Source: Streptomyces sp. NBC_01723
GTDB lineage: Bacteria > Actinomycetota > Actinomycetes > Streptomycetales > Streptomycetaceae
Assembly: GCF_036246005.1 (NCBI RefSeq)
Contig: NZ_CP109171.1
Location: forward strand, 1,538,001 to 1,602,000
Reading direction: 5' to 3'
Length of the DNA stretch: 64,000 nucleotides
Shown: piece by piece, positions 1 through 8,132 of the stretch
Layout of the letters: every line of letters starts with the position of its first letter
Numbering within the stretch: the stretch's first letter is position 1
Notes under the pieces: model-generated
The model's database searches: none
What the model was told of the DNA's origin: nothing
What the model saw: the letters and a program-made list of their open reading frames with translations, nothing else
Program-made: the position numbers and the translations under genes

Positions 1-1
1 C

Positions 2-442
2 ACCGGCCCGCCCGCGCGCGCCCGCGACACGTGGGAGCTGGCCCTCGTCGAGGCGGCCCTGGCCGCGCACGTCCCGCTGCTGGGCGTCTGCCGCGGCATG
101 CAGCTCCTCAACGTCGCCCTGGGCGGCACCCTCGTCCAGCACATCGAGGGCCACGCCGAGGTGGTCGGCGCCTTCGGCGGTCACCCGGTCAAGCCGGTAC
201 CGGGCACGCTGTACGCCGGTGTGGTCCCCGAGGAGACCTTCGTCCCGACCTACCACCACCAGGCGGTGGACCGCCTCGGCACCGGCCTCACCCCGTCGGC
301 CCACGCGGCGGACGGCACGGTGGAGGCCCTGGAACTCCCGTCCGCCCCCGCCTGGGTCCTGGGCGTCCAGTGGCACCCGGAGATGGGCGAGGACGTACGG
401 GTGATGCGGGCTCTGGTGGAGGCGGCGGCCCGGCCCTCCTGA
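2..442 (+). CDS. Class I glutamine amidotransferase, peptidase C26 family (3' part)
   Basis: Only the last 146 codons lie in the window; the reading frame is open at the left edge. The visible part holds the nucleophile elbow GVCRGMQLLN, with the catalytic cysteine, and near the end the VQWHPE motif that supplies the catalytic histidine and glutamate. This is the pattern of gamma-glutamyl-gamma-aminobutyrate hydrolases (PuuD-like), which cleave gamma-glutamyl amides in polyamine or glutamine-derivative breakdown. The exact substrate cannot be told from this fragment, and no polyamine genes are visible beside it. It ends 27 bases before the convergent LysR gene. Confidence 0.85.
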   Translation, partial: TGPPARARDTWELALVEAALAAHVPLLGVCRGMQLLNVALGGTLVQHIEGHAEVVGAFGGHPVKPVPGTLYAGVVPEETFVPTYHHQAVDRLGTGLTPSAHAADGTVEALELPSAPAWVLGVQWHPEMGEDVRVMRALVEAAARPS

Positions 443-469
443 GCGCCGGGGGCGGACACGCCGAGCCCT

Positions 470-1417
470 CTACACCCGCGTCAGCGACAGCAGTTGCCGT
501 GCCGGCCCCGTGGGCCGGTGCCCCGTGGGCCATACCGCCCGTAGCTCGCGGGCCAGGGTGACGTCCGCGAGGGGGACGCTCACCAGGCGGCGGGTGGTCA
601 GTTCCTCGCCCACCGCGAGTTCGCTGAGGACGGAGGGTCCGGCGCCGCTCACCGCCGCAGCCTTCACGGCCGTGGTGGACGACAGCTCGATCAGGGGGCG
701 GGCCAGGCCGCCCAGGGCCGCGTCCAGGACCTGCCGGGTGCCCGAACCCTTCTCGCGCAGGATCAGCGGGGTCGCCGCCAGTTCCGAGGCCGCCAGCGGG
801 CGCCGGCGGCGGGCCCACGGGTGGCCCGGCGCGGTGACGACGATGAGGCGGTCGTGGGCGATGACCGCGGAGTCCAGGCCGGCGGGCACGCTGACGCCCT
901 CCACGAAGCCGAGGTCGGCCTCGTCGGCCAGCAGTCGTGCCGCCACCGTCGCCGAGTTCCCGGCGAGCAGGGAGACCGCCGTGTCGGGCAGCTGGCTGCG
1001 CAGGGCGACCAGCCAGCCCGGCAGCAGGTACTCGGCGATCGTCATGCTCGCCGCAACCCGCAGCCGCGAGTCCCGCCGGTCCCGCAGCGCCTGCGCGCCC
1101 GCGTCGAACGCCTCGGCGGCCTCGACGATCCGTCGCGCCCAGTCCGTGACCAGCACGCCCGCGTCCGTCAGCCGGGAGCCGCGCGGCGAACGGTCCACCA
1201 GCGCGACCCCCAGCTGCCGCTCCATCGACCGGACGCGGCTGCTGGCGGCCGGCTGCGTGATGCCCAGCTCGCGCGCGGCGCCGCCGAGGCTGCCCAGCCG
1301 GGCCACCGCCAGCAGCAGCTCCATCGCGCCGAGGTCGGGGACCCGGTGCGCCAACGAACCCGGCACACCCTGACCGCCCTGACCGGCCTGCTCACCCTCC
1401 GCACTGCTCCTGCTCAT
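470..1417 (-). CDS. LysR-family transcriptional regulator
   Basis: A 315-residue protein with the usual LysR plan. A winged helix-turn-helix lies at about residues 30-90 (LGSLGGAARELGITQPAASS), followed by a two-lobed effector-binding domain. The length is normal for the family, with a somewhat long Gly/Gln-rich N-terminus, so a later start is possible. It is divergently transcribed from the TehA/SLAC1-type transporter starting at 1488, with only 70 bases between them. That arrangement suggests it controls the transporter, as LysR regulators often do for a divergent partner. The effector is unknown; an organic acid or sulfite would fit the transporter family. Confidence 0.9.
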   Translation of the reverse strand: MSRSSAEGEQAGQGGQGVPGSLAHRVPDLGAMELLLAVARLGSLGGAARELGITQPAASSRVRSMERQLGVALVDRSPRGSRLTDAGVLVTDWARRIVEAAEAFDAGAQALRDRRDSRLRVAASMTIAEYLLPGWLVALRSQLPDTAVSLLAGNSATVAARLLADEADLGFVEGVSVPAGLDSAVIAHDRLIVVTAPGHPWARRRRPLAASELAATPLILREKGSGTRQVLDAALGGLARPLIELSSTTAVKAAAVSGAGPSVLSELAVGEELTTRRLVSVPLADVTLARELRAVWPTGHRPTGPARQLLSLTRV

Positions 1418-1487
1418 AACCCCAGCTTATGCCCTCATAGAGGCATGGTCCCTGGTCAGCGGCCTCGGCCGCGACGATCGTGGACGC
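1418..1487. promoter_or_regulatory. Divergent promoter region LysR / transporter
   Basis: This 70-base gap must hold both promoters. It contains an interrupted inverted repeat, ATGCC-N8-GGCAT, at 1429-1446, overlapped by TTA and TAG triplets, which is reminiscent of LysR-type sites. The arms are only 5 bases, so the operator assignment is an inference from position and symmetry. Confidence 0.35.
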
Positions 1488-2645
1488 ATGGTCACCGTCG
1501 CCCAGCCCCACTCCCCCGCCGCGGCCCCCGCCCGGCGCGTCCCGGCCGTCCGCCATCTCGGACCCAACTGGTACGCCTGCGTCATGGGCACCGCCGTCGT
1601 CGGCGGCGCCGGAGCCGCGCTGCCGGGGCACATACCCGGGCTGCGCCCCGTGTGCACCGCGTTCTGGGCCCTGTCCCTCGTCCTCCTCGCGGCGCTGCTC
1701 GTGGCCCGTTCCCTGCACTGGTACCACCACCGGGACCAGGCCCGCGCGCACCTGCTCGACCCGGCCGCGGCCCCGTTCTACGGCTGCCTGTCGATGGCTC
1801 TGCTGGCCGTCGGCGGCGGCGCCCTGACGGTCGGCCGGGACTGGATCGGCACCTCGGCGGCGGTCGCCCTGGCCGCCGTGCTGTTCACCGCCGGTACGGT
1901 CGTCGGGCTCGCGGCGGCCGTCGCCGTGCCGTACCTGATGGCCGTACGGCACCGGGTGGAGCCGGGGCAGGCGAGCCCGGTCTGGCTGCTGCCGCTGGTC
2001 GCGCCCATGGTGTCGGCGGCCGTCGGTCCGCCGCTGGTCCCGCACCTCCCGCCGGGACAGCTCCGCGAGACGCTGCTGCTCGCCTGCGTCGCGCTGTTCG
2101 GGGTGAGCCTGCTCGCGACCCTGGTGACCCTGCCGGTGATCTTCGGCCGGCTGCTCACCGGCGGCCCGCTGCCGCTCGCGCTCACCCCGTCGCTGTTCCT
2201 GGTCCTGGGCCCGCTCGGGCAGTCGACGACCGCCGTGGGCCAGTTCGCGGACGTGGCCCCGGGCGTCGTTCCGCCGCCGTACGCCGAGGGCTTCGGGGTG
2301 CTCGCCGTGCTCTACGGCGTGCCGGTGACGGGCTTCGCGCTGATGTGGCTGTGTCTGGCCACCGCGCACGTGGTGCGGGCGCGGCGCGAGGGCATGGGCT
2401 TCTCGATGACGTGGTGGTCGTTCACCTTCCCGGTGGGCACCTGTGTCACCGGCGCGGAGGCCCTGGCCCGGCACACCGGGCTCGTCGTCTACGACGGGCT
2501 GACGGTCGTCCTGTACGCCGTGCTGGTCACGGCCTGGGCGGTCGCCGCCGTGCACACGACCCGCGGCCTGTTCAGCGGTGTGCTGCTCGCAGGGCCGCGG
2601 CCAGTGCCCGCGGCGCCTCGGCCAGTGACGGCCCGTACCACGTGA
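1488..2645 (+). CDS. TDT/SLAC1-type (TehA-like) membrane transporter
   Basis: A 385-residue, strongly hydrophobic protein with about ten predicted membrane helices. It opens with an Ala/Pro-rich tail followed by HLGPNWYACVMGTAVV, which is typical of the tellurite-resistance/dicarboxylate transporter family (TehA, Mae1, SLAC1). Family members move C4-dicarboxylates, sulfite or small anions across the plasma membrane. Conserved-looking signatures include FTFPVGTCVTGAEALARHTG near the C-terminus. The likely regulator is the divergent LysR gene. Its last 74 bases overlap the 3' end of the convergent BtuF-like gene, so the two transcripts are complementary at their ends. The substrate is not determined. 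Confidence 0.85.
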   Translation: MVTVAQPHSPAAAPARRVPAVRHLGPNWYACVMGTAVVGGAGAALPGHIPGLRPVCTAFWALSLVLLAALLVARSLHWYHHRDQARAHLLDPAAAPFYGCLSMALLAVGGGALTVGRDWIGTSAAVALAAVLFTAGTVVGLAAAVAVPYLMAVRHRVEPGQASPVWLLPLVAPMVSAAVGPPLVPHLPPGQLRETLLLACVALFGVSLLATLVTLPVIFGRLLTGGPLPLALTPSLFLVLGPLGQSTTAVGQFADVAPGVVPPPYAEGFGVLAVLYGVPVTGFALMWLCLATAHVVRARREGMGFSMTWWSFTFPVGTCVTGAEALARHTGLVVYDGLTVVLYAVLVTAWAVAAVHTTRGLFSGVLLAGPRPVPAAPRPVTARTT

Positions 2646-3297
2646 GGTACCGCCCGTCGACGAGGGCACAGGACAGCCCGGGGAACGCCTCCGGGCCGTC
2701 GCCGGCGGTGAAGCGGTACGGCTCGTCCGGCAGGACCACGACGTCCGGACGGGCCGCCCGCAGGTCCTCGAGGGGGATCTTCGGATACCGCTCGGGGTGG
2801 GAGGCGTGGAGGTGGTCGACGCCCAGGCGGGACAGCACGTCACCGGCGAAGGTGTCGCGGCCCAGCACCATCCAGGGCCTGCGCCAGATCGGCACCACGG
2901 CGGTGCGGCGCTCCCCGGGCGGCGGGGACGGCAGTGCGGACCAGGCCGCCTCGGCCTCGTCCAGCCACCGGGGCCGGGAGCGGGCACCGCAGGCGGTCAG
3001 CACGCGGTCCATCTCGGTCAGGGCCTGCGACACGGTGCGCACCTCGGTCACCAGCACCTCGACGCCCGCCTCGCGCAGGGCGTCGAGGTCGGGGGCGCGG
3101 TTCTCCTCCTCGTTGGCGATCACCAGGTCGGGGGCGAGGGCGATGATCCGGTCGGTCTTCGGGTTCTTGGTGCCGCCGACCCGTACGACGTCGAGCCCGG
3201 CCGGGTGGGTGCACCAGTCGGTGGCACCGGCGAGGACATCGGGGAGGGTACGGGCCACCGCCTCGGTCAGGGAGGGCACCAGGGAGACCACCCTCAC
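2572..3297 (-). CDS. BtuF-like helical-backbone metal-receptor protein without signal peptide
   Basis: A 241-residue protein starting VRVVSLVPSLTEAV. This is the N-terminal strand-helix of vitamin-B12/iron chelate binding proteins (BtuF/FhuD fold), with further family motifs ALAPDLVIANEEENR and TWYGPSLAEAP. I chose the GTG at 3297 because it overlaps the stop codon of the upstream regulator as GTGA, implying translational coupling. From this start there is no signal peptide or lipobox, and no permease or ATPase gene lies nearby. A cytosolic ligand-binding or sensor role is therefore possible. The longer open frame starting upstream at 3381 would add an Arg/Gly-rich stretch that looks non-coding. 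Confidence 0.8.
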   Translation of the reverse strand: MRVVSLVPSLTEAVARTLPDVLAGATDWCTHPAGLDVVRVGGTKNPKTDRIIALAPDLVIANEEENRAPDLDALREAGVEVLVTEVRTVSQALTEMDRVLTACGARSRPRWLDEAEAAWSALPSPPPGERRTAVVPIWRRPWMVLGRDTFAGDVLSRLGVDHLHASHPERYPKIPLEDLRAARPDVVVLPDEPYRFTAGDGPEAFPGLSCALVDGRYLTWYGPSLAEAPRALAAALRAAHR

Positions 3298-3863
3298 CGG
3301 CGGGGCCCCTCCCGGACCGCCTCGATGTGCTCGGCGACGGCGACCACGACCAGCCGGGTGTCGGGCACCGTGGCCCGCCACCGGTGCCGCACGCCGCCCG
3401 TGAGGTACAGCGTGTCGCCCCGGCCCAGCCGGTAGGCGCGGCCCTCGGCCTCGATCTCCACGGCGCCCTCGGCGACGAACATCAACTGGTCGTTGCGGTA
3501 CTGGAGTTCACGGCCCACGTCATGGTCGCCGGTGAACTCGGAGGCGTGCATCTGGTGGTGCCCGCGCACCAGCGAACGCACCCTGGGGGCCAGCTCGGGG
3601 TCGGGGTCCTCGTTGCGGACCACGTCGACGCTGCACGCGGGGTCGGCGGCGGCGAGCAGCTCCACGGCGGTGGTGCGCAGGGCGTCGGCCACCTTCTCCA
3701 GGGAGCTCTGACTGGGCCGCGCCCGGTCGTTCTCGATCTGGCTGAGGAAGGGCACGGACAGGCCGCTGCGCTCGGACACCACGGCGAGAGTCAGGTCGAG
3801 GGACCGGCGCCGGCGCCGTACGGCCGCGCCGACCCGGAGGTGCTGATCCTTGTGGTCGCCCAT
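3294..3863 (-). CDS. XRE-family regulator with C-terminal cupin domain
   Basis: A 189-residue protein. The N-terminal helix-turn-helix (about residues 12-70, containing SGLSVPFLSQIENDRARPS) is followed by a small cupin barrel (about residues 105-180, with LMFVAEGAVEIEAEG and LGRGDTLYLTGGVRHRWRA). This architecture senses a small ligand in the cupin and represses or activates nearby genes. The ATG at 3863 is preferred over one at 3884 because AGGAGG lies about 11 bases upstream of it and would be inside the longer version. Its stop overlaps the GTG of the BtuF-like gene, so the pair is an operon and may sense the same compound. Confidence 0.88.
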   Translation of the reverse strand: MGDHKDQHLRVGAAVRRRRRSLDLTLAVVSERSGLSVPFLSQIENDRARPSQSSLEKVADALRTTAVELLAAADPACSVDVVRNEDPDPELAPRVRSLVRGHHQMHASEFTGDHDVGRELQYRNDQLMFVAEGAVEIEAEGRAYRLGRGDTLYLTGGVRHRWRATVPDTRLVVVAVAEHIEAVREGPRR

Positions 3864-4193
3864 CGCTCCGGCTCCCTCCTTCACCCGTCGTCGTGCCGCC
3901 GCGGTGCCCGTCTCGGGTCGCCGTCCTCCTGATGAGTTCTCTGCACCCTACGCATGTTCGGCAAACCGTTTCATGCGGCCGTCACATCGATGTCACGGTG
4001 CGGTGGCCGGGACCTCACAGTTCTCGCCACGCGCGGGCCGCTCCGTCCCACGTGCCGGACGCCTTACCGGTTCAAGGCGCGGAGGGCCCCGCGTGTTCCC
4101 GCCAGCCCCTCCCGCCCCGGCGAGGCGATGCTCGGGCAGGGGGTTGGCGCTCCGTGGTTGTCCAAATCCTTACCGTGTCCCCGGCCGACACGA
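3864..4193. other. Intergenic region upstream of the XRE-cupin gene
   Basis: No convincing gene is present. The left end carries the AGGAGG ribosome site of the regulator. The rest should hold its promoter, but I see no clear operator palindrome. The right end runs into the terminator hairpin of the betaine transporter. Confidence 0.6.
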
Positions 4194-4252
4194 CCCGAGG
4201 GGTGGGCCCGGCCGCGCGCCGTCAGGAGGCGCGGCCGGGCCCACCCCTCGGG
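4194..4252. terminator. Long perfect hairpin after the betaine transporter
   Basis: A 24-base stem (4194-4217 with 4229-4252) is perfectly complementary around an 11-base loop, rich in GGGCCC and CGCGGCC. It begins about 20 bases beyond the stop codon of the leftward betaine permease-binding protein gene. No T-run follows, as is common for Streptomyces terminators. Confidence 0.8.
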
Positions 4253-4272
4253 GTGACCGGTGTGCGGTGCTA

Positions 4273-6885
4273 CTACGGGGTCATCCGGCCCACCATGTCC
4301 GGGTGCTCCTCGAGCCAGGCCGCGACGGCTTCCTCCTCGTGGCCCTGCCCGCGGTCCTTGATCTCGGCCTCCAGGGTGCCGAGCTCGTCCTCGCTCATGT
4401 GGAAGTTCTTGATCCACTTGGTGAGCTGCGGATACTGCTCGGGGAACTTCTTGCTGGAGATGGTGCGGATCGTGTTGCCCTCACCGAAGGCCTTCTTGGG
4501 GTCCTTCAGCTTGGTCAGCTCGTAGTCGCTGTACGCCCAGTGCGGGGACCACAGGGTGACCGCGACCGGCTCCTTCTTGGCGTAGGCGCGCTTCAGCTCG
4601 GCCAGCATGGCCGGGGTGGAGCCGTCCACGATCTCGTACTCGTCCTCCAGGCCGTAGCCCGGCAGCACCTCGTCCTTGGCGAGCTGCATCTCACCGGTGC
4701 CGGGCTCGATGCCGATGATCTTCCCGTCGAAGAGGTCGGCCTTGCCCTTGAGGTCCGCGAGGGACTTGACGTCCTTCACGTAGGAGGGGACGGCGATCTC
4801 CAGGGAGGTCGGTTCGTACCAGGTGCCGAGGTCGGTGAGGTTGTCCTTGTTCTTGTCCCAGTAGTTCTTCTGGGCGTGGGGCAGCCAGGCGTCGAAGTTG
4901 AGGTCGAGGTCGCCGGAGGCCAGGCCGGTGTAGACCGGGCCGACGTCCATCTGCTTCAGGTTCATCTTGTAGCCGCGGCGCTCCAGGACGTTCTTCCACA
5001 GGTAGGTGACGGCGACGTCCTCCTCCCAGGGGAACCAGGCCACGTCCAGGGCGCGCTTCGCCTCGGCCGGGGTGGCGCCGCCGGCGCCCGCGACCGGGGC
5101 GAGCTTGTCGACGAGCCCCGGGTTGCTCTTCAGCCAGGTGCGGACGGCGTCCTGCTGCTTGCCCTTGCCGGCCTTGTTGATCTCGGCCTCCAGGCTGGTG
5201 AGCTGCTTCTCGTCCAGCTTGAAGTCCTTCATCCACTTGGCGGCGGTGGGGTCATCGCCGGCGAAGCCCTTGCGGGAGAGCGTGTGCACGCCGTCGCCCT
5301 TGCCCCAGGCACCCTTGGGGTCCTTGAGCTTCTTCAGGTCGAGGTCGTTGTACGCCCAGTGCGGGGACCAGAGCGTGACGACGATCGGTTCCTTCTTGCT
5401 CATCGCCCGCTTCAGCTCGGCCAGCATCGCCGGCGTGGAGCTGTCGACGACCTTGTACTCCTTGTCGAGGCCGTACTCCTTGGAGACCTTGTCCTTGAGC
5501 AGGGCCATCTCGCCGGCGCTGGACTCGATGCCGGTGATCTTGCCGCCGAACTGGTCGGCCTTGCCCTTGAGGTCCTCGAGCGAGTTGATGTCCTTCATGT
5601 ACGCCGGGACGGTCAGCTCCAGCGACGTGTTGTCGTACCAGGAGCCGAGGTCGTCGAGCCGGTCGCCGTACTTCTTCCAGTACTGGGCGTGGGTGGTCGG
5701 CAGCCACGAGTTGGTGACGATGTCGATGTCGCCCTGCGCCAGGGAGGTGTAGAGCGGCCCCGCGTCGAACTGCTTGGCCTCGACCTCGTAGCCGCGCTGT
5801 TCGAGGATCTCCTTCCACAGGAACGTGGAGGCGACGCCCTCGTCCCACGGCACGTAGCCGAGGGTGACCTTCTTGCCCTGGCCGACGTTCTTGCCGTTCG
5901 CGACGGCCTCCGAGTCGCCGGAGCCGCCGAAGACGCCCATGCCGCCGGCCACCAGGCCGAGGATGACGACGCCGATGACGGCGACCTGCGGGCGGGGGCG
6001 GTAGGACCAGATCTTCAGGCCGCCCATGCTGCGGGCCTTGGCGGCGGCGCGGCGGCCGAGCGGCGACACCTGGGTGCCGAGCGCGCTGGTCATGCGGTCC
6101 AGGTAGATCGCGAGGATCACGATGGCCACACCGGACTCGGAGCCGAGACCGACGTTCAGCTGGCCGATGGCCTCGTTGACGTCGCCGCCGAGGCCGCCGG
6201 TGCCGACCATGCCGGCGATCGCGGCCATGGACAGGCCGAGCATGATGACCTGGTTGACGCCCGCCATCACCGTCGGCAGGGCCAGCGGGAGCTGGACGCG
6301 CAGCAGGGTGTTGCGGGGAGTGGTGCCGAAGGCCTCGGCGGCCTCGACCAGTTCCTTGTCGACCTGGCGGATGCCCAGCTCGGTCATGCGCACGCCCGGG
6401 GCGAGCGCGAAGATCAGGGTGGCGACGATGCCCGCGGAGGCGCCGGTGCCGAAGAACAGGATCGCCGGGATGAGGTAGATCATCGCGGGCAGCGTCTGCA
6501 TGAAGTCCAGCACGGGCCGGACCAGACCGCTGACCCGGTCGGAGCGGGCCGCCCAGATGCCGACGGGCACCGCCACCACCAGGGCGATGATCGTGGCGAC
6601 GAGCACCAGCGACAGGGTGATCATCGCGTTCTCCCACAACTCCATGGAGTCGATGAACGCGAATCCCACGAAGGTGAGCACACCGGCGAGCGTGCCGCGC
6701 AGCCAGAAGGCGACGACCGCGAAGATACCGGCGAGGAGCAGCGGTTCGGGCGCCTGGAGGACGGCGTTGATGCCGTCGTAGGTGCCGGTGAAGACGGTCT
6801 TCAGGAAGTCGAAGAGCCACGCGACGTGTTCGAGCAGCCAGTCGACGGTGCTGTTGACCCAGTCGCCGAGCGGGATCCTAGGCAC
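4273..6885 (-). CDS. Glycine betaine/proline ABC transporter: permease fused to two tandem substrate-binding domains
   Basis: An 870-residue fusion. Residues about 20-290 are a ProW-type permease with several membrane helices and the EAA loop (VEAAEAFGTTPRNTLLRVQLP). A further helix near 310-330 (VAVIGVVILGLVAGG) tethers two OpuAC-type binding domains outside the cell, at roughly 335-600 and 610-870. Each repeats the aromatic motifs expected to cage a quaternary ammonium: WLPTTHAQYW, SWYDNTSLELTVPAY and LWSPHWAY in the first, and WLPHAQKNYW, TWYEPTSLEIAVPSY and LWSPHWAY in the second. It overlaps the ATPase gene by 8 bases. It should import compatible solutes for osmoprotection. Fusion of one binding domain to the permease is known in Gram-positive systems; two in tandem is less usual. 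Confidence 0.93.
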   Translation of the reverse strand: MPRIPLGDWVNSTVDWLLEHVAWLFDFLKTVFTGTYDGINAVLQAPEPLLLAGIFAVVAFWLRGTLAGVLTFVGFAFIDSMELWENAMITLSLVLVATIIALVVAVPVGIWAARSDRVSGLVRPVLDFMQTLPAMIYLIPAILFFGTGASAGIVATLIFALAPGVRMTELGIRQVDKELVEAAEAFGTTPRNTLLRVQLPLALPTVMAGVNQVIMLGLSMAAIAGMVGTGGLGGDVNEAIGQLNVGLGSESGVAIVILAIYLDRMTSALGTQVSPLGRRAAAKARSMGGLKIWSYRPRPQVAVIGVVILGLVAGGMGVFGGSGDSEAVANGKNVGQGKKVTLGYVPWDEGVASTFLWKEILEQRGYEVEAKQFDAGPLYTSLAQGDIDIVTNSWLPTTHAQYWKKYGDRLDDLGSWYDNTSLELTVPAYMKDINSLEDLKGKADQFGGKITGIESSAGEMALLKDKVSKEYGLDKEYKVVDSSTPAMLAELKRAMSKKEPIVVTLWSPHWAYNDLDLKKLKDPKGAWGKGDGVHTLSRKGFAGDDPTAAKWMKDFKLDEKQLTSLEAEINKAGKGKQQDAVRTWLKSNPGLVDKLAPVAGAGGATPAEAKRALDVAWFPWEEDVAVTYLWKNVLERRGYKMNLKQMDVGPVYTGLASGDLDLNFDAWLPHAQKNYWDKNKDNLTDLGTWYEPTSLEIAVPSYVKDVKSLADLKGKADLFDGKIIGIEPGTGEMQLAKDEVLPGYGLEDEYEIVDGSTPAMLAELKRAYAKKEPVAVTLWSPHWAYSDYELTKLKDPKKAFGEGNTIRTISSKKFPEQYPQLTKWIKNFHMSEDELGTLEAEIKDRGQGHEEEAVAAWLEEHPDMVGRMTP

Positions 6886-7966
6886 GGGCCATCACCTTCT
6901 CCGGACCCTGGTCGCGCGGGCTGTCGCAGGTGCCGGGCTCGGCCTGCTCGTCGCCGAGGAAGCCGACGAGGCGACGGGTGGGGACCACGCCGACCAGCTC
7001 GCCGTCGCCGTCGACGACCGCGACGGGGTGCGGGGTTCGGGCACTGATCGCGCACAGGTCGGTGAACGACGTCTCGGGCGTGGCCGTCTCGCAGTCGCAG
7101 TCGGCCTCGTCGCCGCGCAGGTCGGTCTCCATGACGGCGGCCGTGGTCAGCACGCGGGAACGGTCGACGTCCTGGGTGAAGGAGGCGACGTAGTCGTTGG
7201 CGGGACGTATCAGGATGTCCTGCGCGGTGCCTATCTGGACGATCCGGCCGTCGCGCATCATGGCGATGCGGTCGCCCAGGCGCATGGCCTCGTTGAGGTC
7301 GTGCGTGATGAAGACGATGGTCTTCTTCAGGGTCTTCTGGAGTTCCAGCAGCTGGTCCTGCATGTCACGGCGGATCAGCGGGTCCAGGGCGCTGAAGGAC
7401 TCGTCCATCAGCAGCAGATCGGCGTCCGTGGCGAGCGCACGGGCCAGGCCGACGCGCTGCTGCATACCGCCGGACAGCTCGTCGGGCCAGGACTTCTCCC
7501 AGCCGGCCAGGCCGCACAGGGCGAGCGCCTCGTCGGCGCGGCGTTCGCGCTCGGCGCGGGGCACGCCCTGCACTTCAAGACCGTAGGCAGCGTTGTCACG
7601 GACGCTGCGGTGCGGGAAGAGCGCGAAGTGCTGGAAGACCATGCTGATGCTCTTGGAGCGGACGTCGCGCAGCTTGCGCTCGCCGATCTCGGTGAGGTCC
7701 TGACCGCCGAAGCGGACATGTCCGGCGGTCGGCTCCAGCAGACCGTTGAGCATGCGCAGCAGCGTGGACTTGCCGGATCCGGACAGTCCCATGACCACGA
7801 AGATCTCGCCGGGCTCCACGGTGAACGACGCGTCGATGACGGCGGCCGTGGTGCCGTCGGCGTGCAGTTCCTTCCGCACGTCCCCCTGGCGCAGTCGTTC
7901 GACTGCCTGGTCCGGTTTCCTGCCGAAGACCTTGAACAGGCCCTCGGCTTCTAGTCTCGCTGACAC
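6878..7966 (-). CDS. Glycine betaine/proline ABC transporter ATP-binding protein (ProV/OpuAA type)
   Basis: A 362-residue ATPase with Walker A GLSGSGKST at about 60-68, the ABC signature LSGGMQQRVGLARAL at about 164-178 and Walker B LLLMDE at about 184-189. A C-terminal extension (VAVVDGDGELVGVVPTRR) resembles a CBS domain of the kind that senses ionic strength in OpuA. I prefer the GTG at 7966, since AGAGG stands 5-6 bases upstream; an ATG at 7981 has no visible ribosome site. It is the first gene of a two-gene operon with the permease-binding fusion, whose start overlaps its stop. It energises uptake of osmoprotectants. Confidence 0.93.
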   Translation of the reverse strand: MSARLEAEGLFKVFGRKPDQAVERLRQGDVRKELHADGTTAAVIDASFTVEPGEIFVVMGLSGSGKSTLLRMLNGLLEPTAGHVRFGGQDLTEIGERKLRDVRSKSISMVFQHFALFPHRSVRDNAAYGLEVQGVPRAERERRADEALALCGLAGWEKSWPDELSGGMQQRVGLARALATDADLLLMDESFSALDPLIRRDMQDQLLELQKTLKKTIVFITHDLNEAMRLGDRIAMMRDGRIVQIGTAQDILIRPANDYVASFTQDVDRSRVLTTAAVMETDLRGDEADCDCETATPETSFTDLCAISARTPHPVAVVDGDGELVGVVPTRRLVGFLGDEQAEPGTCDSPRDQGPEKVMARA

Positions 7967-8132
7967 GCTTACCTCTTGCATCGGGGGCAGGGACAGGGTG
8001 TGAAGCCTCGCTAACAGTTGAATGCATCAACCAGCTTCGACCCGGCTGCGCACCTGCCCCGATGCTTATGCACCAAACACAAGAGTGACCCAGTTCACAC
8101 GTCCTCCCTCACTCGTCCACACGCTCTGCGGC

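Noticed and set aside
821..3403. Open frame of 860 codons crossing LysR, transporter and BtuF-like genes
   Set aside because: Low-complexity Arg/Gly/Pro composition and no homology; it shadows three real genes.
3850..7047. Open frame of 1065 codons antisense to the betaine transporter
   Set aside because: Produced by third-position GC bias; no recognisable motif, and it covers well-supported genes on the opposite strand.
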